A stretch of 45,889 nt of DNA from a virus: IMG/VR virus record IMGVR_UViG_3300008117_000212, positions 1 to 45,889 of that record; one strand, written 5' to 3'. Within the stretch, counting starts at the first letter, position 1. Every line of letters begins with the position of its first letter. The notes below the pieces were generated by a model, which was not told the origin of the DNA, did no database searches, and was given only the letters and a program-made list of their open reading frames with translations. The position numbers were made by a program, and so were the translations under genes. Of the stretch, positions 1 through 8,486 are shown in pieces.

Positions 1-3000
1 ACAATATCCGTTACTGGAATAACAAGTGGTACTACTTTTACTGGAAATACATCAGCCACTTGCATAAATGACTTATATGTAAGTAATTTACACGGATGTT
101 CACCAATAACAATTCATGATAGTATACAATTTACTGGATCAACAGCATCTGGATTATTATCCTATGCTGAAGGATATCAAACAACAGCATATGGTGATTA
201 TTCTCACTCTGAAGGTAGACAGACAACGGCATCTGGTGATTATTCTCACGCTGAAGGTAGTGACACAACAGCATCTGGTGAATATTCTCACGCTGAAGGT
301 TATAATACACAAACTGGAAAATACGGAGCATACTTATCTGGACCAATAACAAGTGGTACCATAACTTTAAATTCAAGTTACGGTAACGTAACACCTAATT
401 TTACATCTGGTAATACTATTGTTATTGATGATAGTGATTTTAATAGTAATATTGGAAGGTCAAATTATACAATATCCGCGGTTACTTTTTCTTCACCAAA
501 TACGATAATTTATCTAAATCAAACAGGTACAACTTGTACCGGTAACGCGATTATTGGTAATATAAGTAATTTTTCATTATGGAACGGTGATCAAATATTA
601 AGAGGTGATTACTCCCACGCTCAAGGTGAAGGAACAAAATCCATCGGTATTTCATCATCTGCTAGTGGTTATTACACTATCGCATTTGGAAATTATTCAA
701 GTACTAGTGGTGAGTACACAATTGCGTTAGGAAATTATTCTCACGCTGAAGGTAGAGCAACAACGACAATTAGAAATTATTCTCACGCTGAAGGCAGTAC
801 AACAACCGCATCTGGATATTATTCTCACGCCGAAGGTATTCAGACAACGGCATCTGGATTATATTCTCACGCCGAAGGTGGTCAAACAGTAACTATAGGT
901 CAATATTCTCACGCTGAAGGCGGTGAAACTACCGCCGTCGGTATCAGTACCCATGCTGAAGGAAAATCAACAATGGCATATGGTGTGTATTCACACGCCG
1001 AAGGTAGTGGAACAACGACATATGGTGTGTATTCACACGCTGAAGGAAAATCAACAACAACAATAGGTGGTCATTCACACGCTGAAGGTATTGGAACAAC
1101 GGCATTGGGTCAAAGTTCACACGCTGAAGGTATTCAGACAACTTCTGTTGGTAATGGTTCTCACGCTGAAGGTAATTACTCAGTAGCCATAGGTAGTGCT
1201 TCTCACGCTGAAGGTGATTATACAACGGCATCTGGAAATTATTCTCACGCTGAAGGTTCATCAACAACAGCGTCCGGATATGCTTCTCACGCTGAAGGTT
1301 CATCTACAACAGCATCTGGTGTTGGTTCTCACGCTGAAGGTTATAATACGCAAACTGGAAAATATGGTGCGTATTTATCCGGACCAATAACAAGTGGTAT
1401 TATAACTTTAAATTCAAGTTACGGTAACGTAACATCTGGTTTTACATCTGGAAATACAGTTGTTATTGATGATAGAGATTTTAATAATAATATTGGAAGG
1501 TCAATGTTTACTATTTCAGCGGTGACCTTTTCCTCACCTAATACAATACTATATCTTACATCAACTATTGTAAATTGTTCAGGAAACGCATTAATAGGTA
1601 ATGTTAGTGATTTTAGTTTATGGAACGGTGACCAAATAATAAAAAGTAATTATTCACATAGTGAAGGTAATAATACTTTTACTTTGTGGGAAAATTCTCA
1701 CGCTGAAGGTTATAAATCAATAGCACTAACACCCAATTCTCACGCTGAGGGTGGGGATCAACTTAATAACATACCTGGAGGTTATACTATTGGTGTTGGT
1801 TCGCATGCTGAAGGTGTATTAACAACTTCTTTTGGGGGTTGGTCACACGCTGAAGGTTACCAAACGATAAGTTACGGTAATGGTTCACATTCTGAGGGTA
1901 AATTAACAACCGCATTAGGTAATTTTTCTCATTCCGAAGGTCTTCAAACGACAGCGTCGGGTTATTATTCTCACGCTGAAGGTCTTCAAACGACAGCGTC
2001 GGGTTATTATTCTCACGCTGAAGGATACAAAACAATAAGTAGTGGTATTGGTTCTCATGCCGAAGGTGGGGATCAACTTAATGACTTAGCTGGAGGTTAT
2101 GCGATTGGTGTTGGTTCGCACGCTGAAGGTATAAATACAACTTCTATTGGTATTGGTTCCCATACCGAAGGTAGATCAACCACAGCCTCCGGGTATGGTT
2201 CTCACACTGAAGGTTCTTTAACGACAGCATCCGCATATTATTCTCATGCTGAAGGTAGAGAAACTACAGCATCTGGAGATTATTCTCATACTGAAGGATA
2301 TAAAACAATTGCAACTGGTAGAAGTTCTCACGCTGAAGGTGGTGATCAAATTAATAATATACCTGGAGGTTATGCGTTAGGTACTGGTTCACATGCTGAA
2401 GGTATTAATACTCAAACAGGAAAATACGGAGCATATTTATCTAATCCTATAGTAAATGGTGTTATAACTCTTAATTCAAGTTACGGTAACGTAACATCTG
2501 GCTTTACATCTGGTAATACTGTTGTTATTGATGATAGATATTTTAATAATGATATTGGAAGGTCAAACTACACAATATCCGCAGTTACTTTTTCGTCACC
2601 TAATACTATATTATATCTTACTAGTACTATTGTATATTGTTCCGGAAACGCAATAATTGGAAATTTAAGTGATTTTACATTATGGAATGGTGATCAAATA
2701 ATAAGAGGTGATTATTCCCACGCACAAGGTGAATTAACTTGGAGTATAGGTATAGGTTCTAATACAAAAGGAGCATTGAATACCGCGTCTGGTTATCATT
2801 CACACGCCGAAGGTGGTGAAACACATTCCATTGGGAGTGGGTCACATAGTGAAGGTAGAACAACAACTTCTGTTGGTTCTTTTTCTCACGCTGAAGGTAA
2901 TGCAACAACAGCATCAGGAGGTTATTCTCACGCTGAAGGTAGACAGACAGCCGCAATTGGAATTTATTCACACGCTGAAGGTGGTTCAACAACGGCATTA

Positions 3001-4107
3001 GGTGAATATTCTCACGCTGAAGGTAGAGAAACAATGACATCTGGAAATTATTCTCACGCTGAAGGTTATCTTTCAACAACAGTTGGTAGTTATTCTCATG
3101 TTGAAGGTGAAAGAACAACAGCGTTTGGACGAAGTTCTCATACTGAAGGTATAGGAACAATCACAGTAGGTGACTATCAACACGTACAAGGTATGTGGAA
3201 TGTTACTGGTGATACAACACAAGGTGCTTTTATTGTGGGCAATGGTTCAGATAATAACAATAGAAGTAATTTAATATTTGCAGCAGGAAACCAAGTTAAT
3301 ATATCCGGAAAAACAACAACCACGAACTTCAGAATGACATCTGGGGCAACAAATGGTTATGTTTTAACATCAGATAATGATGGAAATGCGAGTTGGAAAA
3401 TATCCGAAGTTGTAGGTAACTATTTACCATTAAGTGGTGGAACCGTAAGTGGGGGTACATCGTTCACAAGTGGATTGAGTGCTAATACGATTTATATAAC
3501 AACAACACCGACGACTGACACACAAACAACGACACAATATTTAACAAGAGATTCTTCAACAGGTCAAATTAAAAGTAAAACTATTCCAGGACCAACAGTT
3601 TATGGTTTATTCGCTCAAACTGGGAATAGTACAACAATAAGTGGTACAACATCGGAATTGTCATTAATTGATGGTGGTATTGGTACATTATCTGTCCCTG
3701 AGAATGGTTTTAACATTGGTGATTCATTTAGGGCTGACTTTGGTGGATTAATGTCTTCAAAACAAAATGATGATATAAGAATAAGAATTAAGTCTGGATC
3801 TGTAGTTTTAGCGGATAGTGGTTTACAAAATATGGATGCCGGAACTGATGATGTGTGGCAACTTTCAGTTAATTTTACGATAAGAAAAATTGGGGGGCCC
3901 ACTCAAGCTGAAATTGTCACATTAGGCGTGTTCCACACAACAAAACAATCAAATGGCACACAAACAGGGTTTGCATTTAATACCGTTAATTATACAACAT
4001 TTGACACAACAATACCAAATCAATTGGATGTGACCGTACAATTTAGTAGTACTGACTCATTAAATAAGATTTATTCTGATATTTTTATTTTAAATAAAAT
4101 CTATTAA
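1..4107 (+). CDS. Tail fibre / adhesin with SHAEG (YadA-head-like) repeats, 5' partial
   Basis: The frame is open from base 1 to the stop at 4107, so the gene enters from outside the window; at least 1368 residues are visible. From about base 150 to 3190 the protein is a run of about 48 units of 14 residues with the core S-H-A-E-G (variants SHSEG, SHTEG, SHAQG), as in head domains of trimeric autotransporter adhesins (YadA) and long phage fibres. The run is interrupted three times by a ~100-residue module. The C-terminal ~300 residues are non-repetitive: a bridge with GAFIVGNGS, then a region ending in a beta-rich domain, probably the receptor-binding tip. No S74 chaperone is visible. The role as a host-recognition fibre is inferred from the repeat family and the virion gene context. 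The 3' end overlaps the convergent gene by 18 bp. Confidence 0.85.
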   Translation, partial: TISVTGITSGTTFTGNTSATCINDLYVSNLHGCSPITIHDSIQFTGSTASGLLSYAEGYQTTAYGDYSHSEGRQTTASGDYSHAEGSDTTASGEYSHAEGYNTQTGKYGAYLSGPITSGTITLNSSYGNVTPNFTSGNTIVIDDSDFNSNIGRSNYTISAVTFSSPNTIIYLNQTGTTCTGNAIIGNISNFSLWNGDQILRGDYSHAQGEGTKSIGISSSASGYYTIAFGNYSSTSGEYTIALGNYSHAEGRATTTIRNYSHAEGSTTTASGYYSHAEGIQTTASGLYSHAEGGQTVTIGQYSHAEGGETTAVGISTHAEGKSTMAYGVYSHAEGSGTTTYGVYSHAEGKSTTTIGGHSHAEGIGTTALGQSSHAEGIQTTSVGNGSHAEGNYSVAIGSASHAEGDYTTASGNYSHAEGSSTTASGYASHAEGSSTTASGVGSHAEGYNTQTGKYGAYLSGPITSGIITLNSSYGNVTSGFTSGNTVVIDDRDFNNNIGRSMFTISAVTFSSPNTILYLTSTIVNCSGNALIGNVSDFSLWNGDQIIKSNYSHSEGNNTFTLWENSHAEGYKSIALTPNSHAEGGDQLNNIPGGYTIGVGSHAEGVLTTSFGGWSHAEGYQTISYGNGSHSEGKLTTALGNFSHSEGLQTTASGYYSHAEGLQTTASGYYSHAEGYKTISSGIGSHAEGGDQLNDLAGGYAIGVGSHAEGINTTSIGIGSHTEGRSTTASGYGSHTEGSLTTASAYYSHAEGRETTASGDYSHTEGYKTIATGRSSHAEGGDQINNIPGGYALGTGSHAEGINTQTGKYGAYLSNPIVNGVITLNSSYGNVTSGFTSGNTVVIDDRYFNNDIGRSNYTISAVTFSSPNTILYLTSTIVYCSGNAIIGNLSDFTLWNGDQIIRGDYSHAQGELTWSIGIGSNTKGALNTASGYHSHAEGGETHSIGSGSHSEGRTTTSVGSFSHAEGNATTASGGYSHAEGRQTAAIGIYSHAEGGSTTALGEYSHAEGRETMTSGNYSHAEGYLSTTVGSYSHVEGERTTAFGRSSHTEGIGTITVGDYQHVQGMWNVTGDTTQGAFIVGNGSDNNNRSNLIFAAGNQVNISGKTTTTNFRMTSGATNGYVLTSDNDGNASWKISEVVGNYLPLSGGTVSGGTSFTSGLSANTIYITTTPTTDTQTTTQYLTRDSSTGQIKSKTIPGPTVYGLFAQTGNSTTISGTTSELSLIDGGIGTLSVPENGFNIGDSFRADFGGLMSSKQNDDIRIRIKSGSVVLADSGLQNMDAGTDDVWQLSVNFTIRKIGGPTQAEIVTLGVFHTTKQSNGTQTGFAFNTVNYTTFDTTIPNQLDVTVQFSSTDSLNKIYSDIFILNKIY
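301..600 (+). repeat. Tail-fibre insert module, copy 1
   Basis: First of three ~300-bp in-frame copies inside the fibre gene. It starts at codons for YNTQTGKYGAYLS and ends near LWNGDQI. The copies are very similar, share the stretch NSSYGNVT and the IDD...IGRS segment, and are spaced about 1.05 kb apart, so the fibre consists of three super-repeats. Confidence 0.85.
1342..1640 (+). repeat. Tail-fibre insert module, copy 2
   Basis: Second copy of the ~300-bp fibre module (YNTQTGKYGAYLS to LWNGDQII), flanked on both sides by SHAEG units. Confidence 0.85.
2404..2700 (+). repeat. Tail-fibre insert module, copy 3
   Basis: Third copy of the ~300-bp fibre module (INTQTGKYGAYLS to LWNGDQII). It is followed, as in copy 1, by a SHAQG unit. 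Confidence 0.85.
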
Positions 4108-4581
4108 TTCAAAGTGGACCCTCTCTTTACTGCCGACCATTTGTTTGTACCACAATCCTTTTTCATCCAACCAAACATATGGATCATTAGGATTTTCCAT
4201 CCAACCGTGTTTTGAATAATAATCAAAATCTTTTCTTAAAAGGTTCGCCCTATGTGATGAATGAAAATCTTCACAACCTAACCAATGTGGCAATATAAAT
4301 TCACCTTCAATTTTTTCATATTCCATTGTGTTTTTAAAACCACGAACTTTCCAAACGTCAATTGAGTCGTTATAATATTGTTTAAGAGCGTTTACGTATG
4401 GTCTCCACATAATTGAACACGGATGATTTAACCAACCTTTATAAGGTTTACCATCTTTACGTAAACGACCGGTAATAGCCGATATTATCTGGTAAGCCTC
4501 AACTCGTTGTTTACCTAAACGTTTGTTGTCAAGTGATTCTAATGATTTTCTAAAATCTGAATATGGAAGAAATGTTTGCAT
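4090..4581 (-). CDS. Pyr_excise / MSMEG_6728-family protein (putative pyrimidine-dimer glycosylase-like)
   Basis: The 163-residue product begins MQTFLPYSDFRKSLESLDNK and continues RLGKQRVEAYQI. Further on are NHPCSIMWRPY and HRANLLRKDFDYYSKHGW (about residues 110-127) and YVW. This pattern is typical of the MSMEG_6728-type family, which is grouped with T4 endonuclease V (Pyr_excise, PF03013). T4 DenV removes UV photoproducts from DNA, so a DNA-repair or base-excision role is plausible, but activity has not been shown for this branch as far as I know. The start is the ATG at 4581. The gene runs opposite to the fibre gene and overlaps its 3' end by 18 bp. It is a lone minus-strand gene, consistent with an accessory cassette. 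Confidence 0.7.
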   Translation of the reverse strand: MQTFLPYSDFRKSLESLDNKRLGKQRVEAYQIISAITGRLRKDGKPYKGWLNHPCSIMWRPYVNALKQYYNDSIDVWKVRGFKNTMEYEKIEGEFILPHWLGCEDFHSSHRANLLRKDFDYYSKHGWMENPNDPYVWLDEKGLWYKQMVGSKERVHFELIDFI

Positions 4582-4614
4582 ATGACAAAACTAATGATTT
4601 TTTTTCAATTTACG

Positions 4615-4626
4615 ATATATTTATAA
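4615..4626 (+). promoter_or_regulatory. Putative phage promoter motif ATATATTTATAA
   Basis: Copy of the recurrent A/T motif (core TATATTTAT) that precedes many genes here. It ends 10 nt before the ATG at 4637. A late-promoter role read by the gp55-like sigma factor of this window is inferred. Confidence 0.45.
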
Positions 4627-4636
4627 GAAAAAAATT

Positions 4637-5170
4637 ATGAAACAATCTATAAGACTAACCGAATCCGAATTAATTAACGTAATTAAGAGGATAATTAACG
4701 AATCAAATGGTAAAAATTTGATGGAACAAGTGAATCCAATTGTTTCAGATTTAACATTAACTTTAAATTATTCAGTTGACCCAACATCCAAACAAAAAAC
4801 ATATTCACAATATATTACGTTTTCTACACCTATTAACGTGGAAGATAGACAAGCTGGTAAAAGTTATATGTATGAAGGAGTTTATGCTATAACATTTGAT
4901 TTGAAGGAATGGGAAAGTATAACACCGAAAAAACAAACTAAAAGCGGTAAATTTATCACTGGAGAAATACGTGTTAGTGATAATGTTTTGAATTTTTTAA
5001 AACCATACCTTAATAAAGGTAAAAGTCCGGACCCGATTAAAATTATCAACCTAATTCCGATGATTAAAAATACAGAAGGACAAGTAGTTAAATCAACAGC
5101 TTCGTCTGGATCTGTATATTTAACTGTAACTGAAAAACAAACAGGAGTACCAGTTGGCCCAAAAGATTAA
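4637..5170 (+). CDS. Hypothetical protein with N-terminal LTESEL...IKRIINE tag (candidate internal virion protein)
   Basis: The 177-residue protein begins MKQSIRLTESELINVIKRII followed by NE. The first 22 residues are nearly identical to those of three other proteins in the window (genes at 8487, 24078 and 25131), whose bodies are unrelated. The tag ends I20-N21-E22, matching the (I/L)xE cleavage rule of T4 gp21-type prohead proteases. After the tag the protein is soluble and probably beta-rich (LTLTLNYSVDPTS, SQYITFSTPINVED), with no domain I recognise. It has its own promoter-like motif and a typical A-rich start region (AAAAAAATTATG). Packaging into the head and removal of the tag are inferences from the tag and the protease gene at 22588. 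Confidence 0.8.
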   Translation: MKQSIRLTESELINVIKRIINESNGKNLMEQVNPIVSDLTLTLNYSVDPTSKQKTYSQYITFSTPINVEDRQAGKSYMYEGVYAITFDLKEWESITPKKQTKSGKFITGEIRVSDNVLNFLKPYLNKGKSPDPIKIINLIPMIKNTEGQVVKSTASSGSVYLTVTEKQTGVPVGPKD

Positions 5171-5179
5171 TTGAATTTT

Positions 5180-5617
5180 TCACATTCCTTTAATAATCTG
5201 AAATTTGGTAAATTTGTATATATCTTTATCTACACCGAACAATGAAAACCAACTAACTTGTTCATTGTTTACATCTAAATTTATTAGCATCCCAATATCA
5301 TATCCGTCTATTAAAAAACTAACCATATACAAACTACCAACATTATTGAATATGATATTACCTTCTGTTTCTAATTCACCACGATAAAAATATTTGAATT
5401 GATTGCGTGTTAAGTCAAATTCATACGATACATTCGCATCATTACTGAAGTCATCAACAAATTTGGTACTATTAATAATATCAACAATATTTATACCAAC
5501 GGTATCAATTACGTGAGTATGATATGTTTCAGAAACTTCTATTCGGATAACTTGACCAAAAACTGACTGAGAGATTATTGAAGTCAACACTAGAATAAAA
5601 ACGATTAACTTTTTCAT
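5180..5617 (-). CDS. Small exported protein, paralogue of the gene at 9024
   Basis: The 145-residue protein starts with a clear signal peptide: MKKLIVFILVLTSIISQSVF, then GQVIRIEVSE, with likely cleavage before QVI. This is a usual Bacteroidota exported-protein start. The mature part is about 120 residues, mostly predicted beta, ending NNEQVSWFSLFGVDKDIYKF and then TKFQIIKGM. The protein encoded at 9024-9440 has the same architecture and a matching end (NNEQVIWYSNIGE...EFEIIKNM), so the two are paralogues. Function is unknown; an envelope-targeted accessory protein is plausible. It is transcribed against the neighbouring tagged genes. Upstream on the minus strand lies TATAAATAATAT (5631-5642), which contains the T4-type late motif TATAAATA. 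Confidence 0.75.
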   Translation of the reverse strand: MKKLIVFILVLTSIISQSVFGQVIRIEVSETYHTHVIDTVGINIVDIINSTKFVDDFSNDANVSYEFDLTRNQFKYFYRGELETEGNIIFNNVGSLYMVSFLIDGYDIGMLINLDVNNEQVSWFSLFGVDKDIYKFTKFQIIKGM

Positions 5618-5739
5618 AACTTTTATTTTTATATTATTTATATCAACAAAGATAAGGTATTTTATATTATCAAACTAAATATTAACATTTTTTAACAATT
5701 TACCTATTGACTTAATTTAATTTTGTTTTTCTAATATAG

Positions 5740-5770
5740 AAAAAATCCCACCATAATTAAATGGTGGGAT
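5740..5770 (-). terminator. Rho-independent terminator of the tmRNA gene
   Basis: On the minus strand, directly after the tmRNA 3' end, a perfect 10-bp stem ATCCCACCAT / ATGGTGGGAT with a 6-nt loop is followed by a run of T. It is placed to end tmRNA transcription 5 nt past the CCA end. Confidence 0.85.
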
Positions 5771-5774
5771 CAGT

Positions 5775-6187
5775 TGGTGGACCTAGTGAGCTCCGACTCT
5801 CACGTCCGGTTCGTCTTGTTTAAAAGACAACTACATGCTTAGGTTGGTATTTTCTAATACCCCAAACTATTTGGTTTTTTTTTGACCAAAAACAAAGTTA
5901 ATTTGTTCTTCACCATCGTAAATTAACAACCAATGGATGACTCAATTTTGGGTTTAGTCATTCTCTACCTTTGTTGAGACTTCTGTTCCAAGGTTATGTG
6001 TCCACCGACCCGCCGTTTCCGTACCTAATCTAGGCTACAGTAACTTCTTCAGTTGCAATTAAACCAACCACTGAAAGGTTATCTAATACGTTGCCGTATA
6101 TTGTTTGAATCAGTTTTTAACGAGATTAATTCAGTCCCGGCATGCTCCCTTTATTCAACCAACGCCCGTCAAATCCGATATAGGCCC
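5775..6187 (-). ncRNA. ssrA: Phage-encoded tmRNA (transfer-messenger RNA)
   Basis: The 413-nt RNA has all main tmRNA landmarks. Its 5' strand GGGCCTA pairs over 7 bp with TAGGTCC just before the encoded ACCA end, including a G3-U70 wobble, the alanine identity element. Conserved blocks are GGATTTGACGGG, GCATGCC, CTCGTTAAAAA and, near the 3' end, CTAAGCATGTAG and GGAC. A pseudoknot 1 can be drawn (CGGGA/TCTCG plus GAATTA/TGATTC). Eleven nt after it, the same spacing as in E. coli, is a GGC resume codon (6088-6090). The tag is 21 residues, starts GNVLDNLSVV, ends EEVTVA, and stops at TAG (6030-6032); this differs from the usual ALAA-type end. The T-stem (GTGAG/CTCAC) closes an unusual 8-nt loop, AGTCGGAG. 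A tmRNA rescues stalled ribosomes with SmpB; no smpB is visible here. Termini are inferred from pairing. Confidence 0.93.
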
Positions 6188-6222
6188 ATATGACGTAATG
6201 AATATTTTCAAAGAACTTATTA

Positions 6223-6253
6223 CAAAGGTAATATATTTATTTTAAATAACCAA
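6223..6253 (-). promoter_or_regulatory. Bacteroidota-type promoter for tmRNA (TTGG-N19-TACCTTTG)
   Basis: The minus strand carries TACCTTTG (6223-6230), a full match to the Bacteroidota -7 element TAnnTTTG, with TTGG (6250-6253) 19 nt upstream as the -33 element. It lies ~36 nt before the mature 5' end, leaving a short leader for 5' processing. This suggests the tmRNA is transcribed by host housekeeping polymerase. Confidence 0.6.
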
Positions 6254-6264
6254 TATATTTATAT
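6253..6264 (+). promoter_or_regulatory. Putative phage promoter motif ATATATTTATAT
   Basis: Copy of the recurrent motif, ending only 4 nt before the ATG at 6269; a second copy (ATATATTTAT) lies at 6231-6240. If the motif is a -10 element the transcript of this gene would be leaderless or nearly so. Confidence 0.45.
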
Positions 6265-6268
6265 AAAT

Positions 6269-7435
6269 ATGTTAAGAAAAAAATTCATTTTTGAGAACGA
6301 GGAAGAAGGACTAACTGATTATGAAAAAATCCTACGTGCCGCTAAAGGTAATATAAACCTTAGTGAACTTGATTTTGAAGATTCCGAAGGTAATGATTAT
6401 AGTGATGACATTGAAATTACTTATGATGGTTTGGTCTTTACTTTTGATGGTTTGGCCGAGTATTTAAGATTTTTCTTTAAAGACGAATACGAAGAAGGGA
6501 GTGAGTCTTATCACGATGCCGATCATTATGAGTATATGTATACCGGTAATTACGAGTGGAGTCGTGAATTTTGGGATAAGTCAACCGACGAATGGCGAGA
6601 TGGTTATATACTTGATCGGTTAACACAAGAGCACCTAGATTTAATTAAAAGGTTAGCTCAAGTTTTATCACCCAATTTATCTAGTAAATTAAAAAACCTA
6701 AACATTGTTGATTTAACTAAACAAGATAAATTAAAAAAAGAAGTTTCTGATTTTCTAGAAACAATAGATTTATCTGATAGTATAATTGATAAATGGGTTG
6801 ATGCTAGTGTTGATGGTACGACAAATAAAATCTATGAAGGTATTGAAGAAAGATATTGTAATGTATTTAGTGAAATAGGTATTGAGAGATATAGTCAGAG
6901 ATATTGTTTTTGGAAATATGAAATGGATTGGGGTTCTTGTATGATTTTATATGCTCGTTTTGGTACAGATGAGGATAAGTTTTTGGACTTACTGTTTGAA
7001 GCGATTAAAAAATTAAGAGTACGTCATTTACCGGTTTGGTATGAAATGGAATATGAATTTTGGGACAACGAAGCTTTTAATAAAACTTGGGGTCCAGAGG
7101 TGACAGAATTATTAGAAGAGAAACTTGAAGAAATTGAAAATAATTCAGAATATTTTGATGAGAATTATAGTGATACTGTAGAAAAGGTACTACAACTTGG
7201 TGGTCTTGATAAATGGATAACAACAAATGACGATAAATATCAAATACGGATTAATCAAATTGAACCAGAAACCAGTTTAATTTCCTATAGTATTATACCA
7301 AAAGGTCAATGGAAAGCAAAAGGTGGAAAAACCGATATTGAAAGTTTAATATCGTTATTCTACAACGAAAAACTATTTGATTTGACTGAATCAAAAAAGA
7401 GATTCTCAATCCTCAGAAAAAAATCTATCCTTTAA
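6269..7435 (+). CDS. Hypothetical acidic protein, 388 residues
   Basis: I do not recognise a family. The protein is strongly acidic and rich in Trp and Tyr, with clusters such as EYEEGSESYHDADHYEYMY (about residues 74-92) and EVTELLEEKLEEIENNSEYF near residue 285. It has a short basic start (MLRKKFIFENEEE) and a basic C-terminus (SKKRFSILRKKSIL). It contains no signal peptide, membrane segment or recognisable catalytic motif. The start is the first ATG, 4 nt after the promoter-like motif. Its 3' end overlaps the convergent peptidase gene by 30 bp. The acidic, compact look would fit an internal protein or a nucleic-acid mimic, but this is only a guess. Confidence 0.7.
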   Translation: MLRKKFIFENEEEGLTDYEKILRAAKGNINLSELDFEDSEGNDYSDDIEITYDGLVFTFDGLAEYLRFFFKDEYEEGSESYHDADHYEYMYTGNYEWSREFWDKSTDEWRDGYILDRLTQEHLDLIKRLAQVLSPNLSSKLKNLNIVDLTKQDKLKKEVSDFLETIDLSDSIIDKWVDASVDGTTNKIYEGIEERYCNVFSEIGIERYSQRYCFWKYEMDWGSCMILYARFGTDEDKFLDLLFEAIKKLRVRHLPVWYEMEYEFWDNEAFNKTWGPEVTELLEEKLEEIENNSEYFDENYSDTVEKVLQLGGLDKWITTNDDKYQIRINQIEPETSLISYSIIPKGQWKAKGGKTDIESLISLFYNEKLFDLTESKKRFSILRKKSIL

Positions 7436-8437
7436 AATACCATATAGATCCAATAATTCATCATTAGATATATAGATTTCACTATCACCGTAGAAATCAC
7501 TTATCAATATTCCATCTTCATCCTCAATAACATCAATCGTCTCCAATTGATGTACTTGAAAATCATCATTATCTTGAACAAGTGAATTCATTACTGTTTC
7601 TGACGTATACACAATTGGTTTATATTCGTATTGGTATTTTTTATAACCAAGCACTTTTACCATATTTTGACCAACAATTATTGCATTTTTTACATCGTCA
7701 ATTGATATAAATTCTTGATTTGTGTGCATGTTATAATAACCGCACGACATATTAATACAACAAACATCAATTTTCTTTTTTAATTGTGAAATATCAGTGT
7801 ATGGGTGTGATTGAATAAACATTTCATTTTTAAAACCATCCTCAATGACCTTTAATGTTTTGTTAAAAAATTCGGAATCTCTTTCAAACAAACGAACACC
7901 CGAACAAATCTCGGTAATTAAATGATTTCCTGGGGCGTCATATTGTGTAATGTAACCAACATCTTGAAGAAAATTCACATCACATTTACTTGATCCGTGA
8001 CATCCGGTTTCTTCTGAAACAAACAAACCAATTTTAACTTTATCCAAAGTTTTTAATAACTCCAAACAAATAAAAATACCACATTTGTCATCACCACCAA
8101 TTCCGGTTGGTTTGTTATCTTCGGTATATGCCTTTAAACAAGGAACCATCTGGTTATTGAATTGTTTGCCGAAGGTATTTGGTCTAATAAGGTTTTCTTC
8201 TTTTATGATAATTTTATCAACCTTTTGATGAACGGTATCAGTATGTGCGATGAACATTGGGTAATATTCTCCTTCATTTAATTTACCTTTGGTTGCATAG
8301 ACATTTAACATCTCATCCCTGTAATATGATACACCTGGAATCATATCAAGTTCGTTGCATATATATTCAACCATATCTTCTTCTTGATATGTTTTGGAGG
8401 GAACTGATAATAATTCTTTAAATTTATTTAGGTTCAT
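7406..8437 (-). CDS. M20/M42-like zinc metallopeptidase (PepT-like aminopeptidase)
   Basis: The 343-residue protein (from ATG 8437) has the main motifs of co-catalytic zinc peptidases: FIAHTDTVH (first metal ligands), TGIGGDDKCG (bridging Asp), FVSEETGCHGS (catalytic Glu followed by a metal-ligand Glu) and a late MHTNQE that can supply the last His. The start MNLNKFKELLSVPSKTYQEE matches the family start. An ATG eight codons upstream (8461) is possible but less likely, because 8437 follows the A-rich stretch AAAAAAAACAG. Such enzymes cut N-terminal residues or small peptides in the cytoplasm. A phage copy might recycle peptides, for example those from tmRNA-tagged protein breakdown, but that link is only inferred. 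It overlaps the convergent gene at 6269 by 30 bp. Confidence 0.85.
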   Translation of the reverse strand: MNLNKFKELLSVPSKTYQEEDMVEYICNELDMIPGVSYYRDEMLNVYATKGKLNEGEYYPMFIAHTDTVHQKVDKIIIKEENLIRPNTFGKQFNNQMVPCLKAYTEDNKPTGIGGDDKCGIFICLELLKTLDKVKIGLFVSEETGCHGSSKCDVNFLQDVGYITQYDAPGNHLITEICSGVRLFERDSEFFNKTLKVIEDGFKNEMFIQSHPYTDISQLKKKIDVCCINMSCGYYNMHTNQEFISIDDVKNAIIVGQNMVKVLGYKKYQYEYKPIVYTSETVMNSLVQDNDDFQVHQLETIDVIEDEDGILISDFYGDSEIYISNDELLDLYGILKDRFFSED

Positions 8438-8458
8438 CTGTTTTTTTTGTAAAGATAA

Positions 8459-8470
8459 CATATTTATTTA
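8459..8470 (+). promoter_or_regulatory. Putative phage promoter motif CATATTTATTTA
   Basis: Variant of the recurrent motif, ending 16 nt before the ATG at 8487. Confidence 0.35.
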
Positions 8471-8486
8471 GATAAAACAAATTATT

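Noticed and set aside
131-3160. Antisense reading frames with LQRE-type repeats opposite the tail fibre
   Set aside because: They are exact mirror products of the 42-bp SHAEG repeat in the coding strand, start and stop at random and have no start context.
150-3190. CRISPR array
   Set aside because: The short repeated units vary, keep codon phase and lie in one long open frame; there are no unique spacers of fixed size and no cas genes.
1-4107. Diversity-generating retroelement target
   Set aside because: There is no reverse transcriptase, no template/variable repeat pair and no adenine-biased variation in the window.
6269-7435. Known anti-defence protein (for example a DNA mimic)
   Set aside because: The protein is acidic, but no specific family similarity is visible, so no function is claimed.
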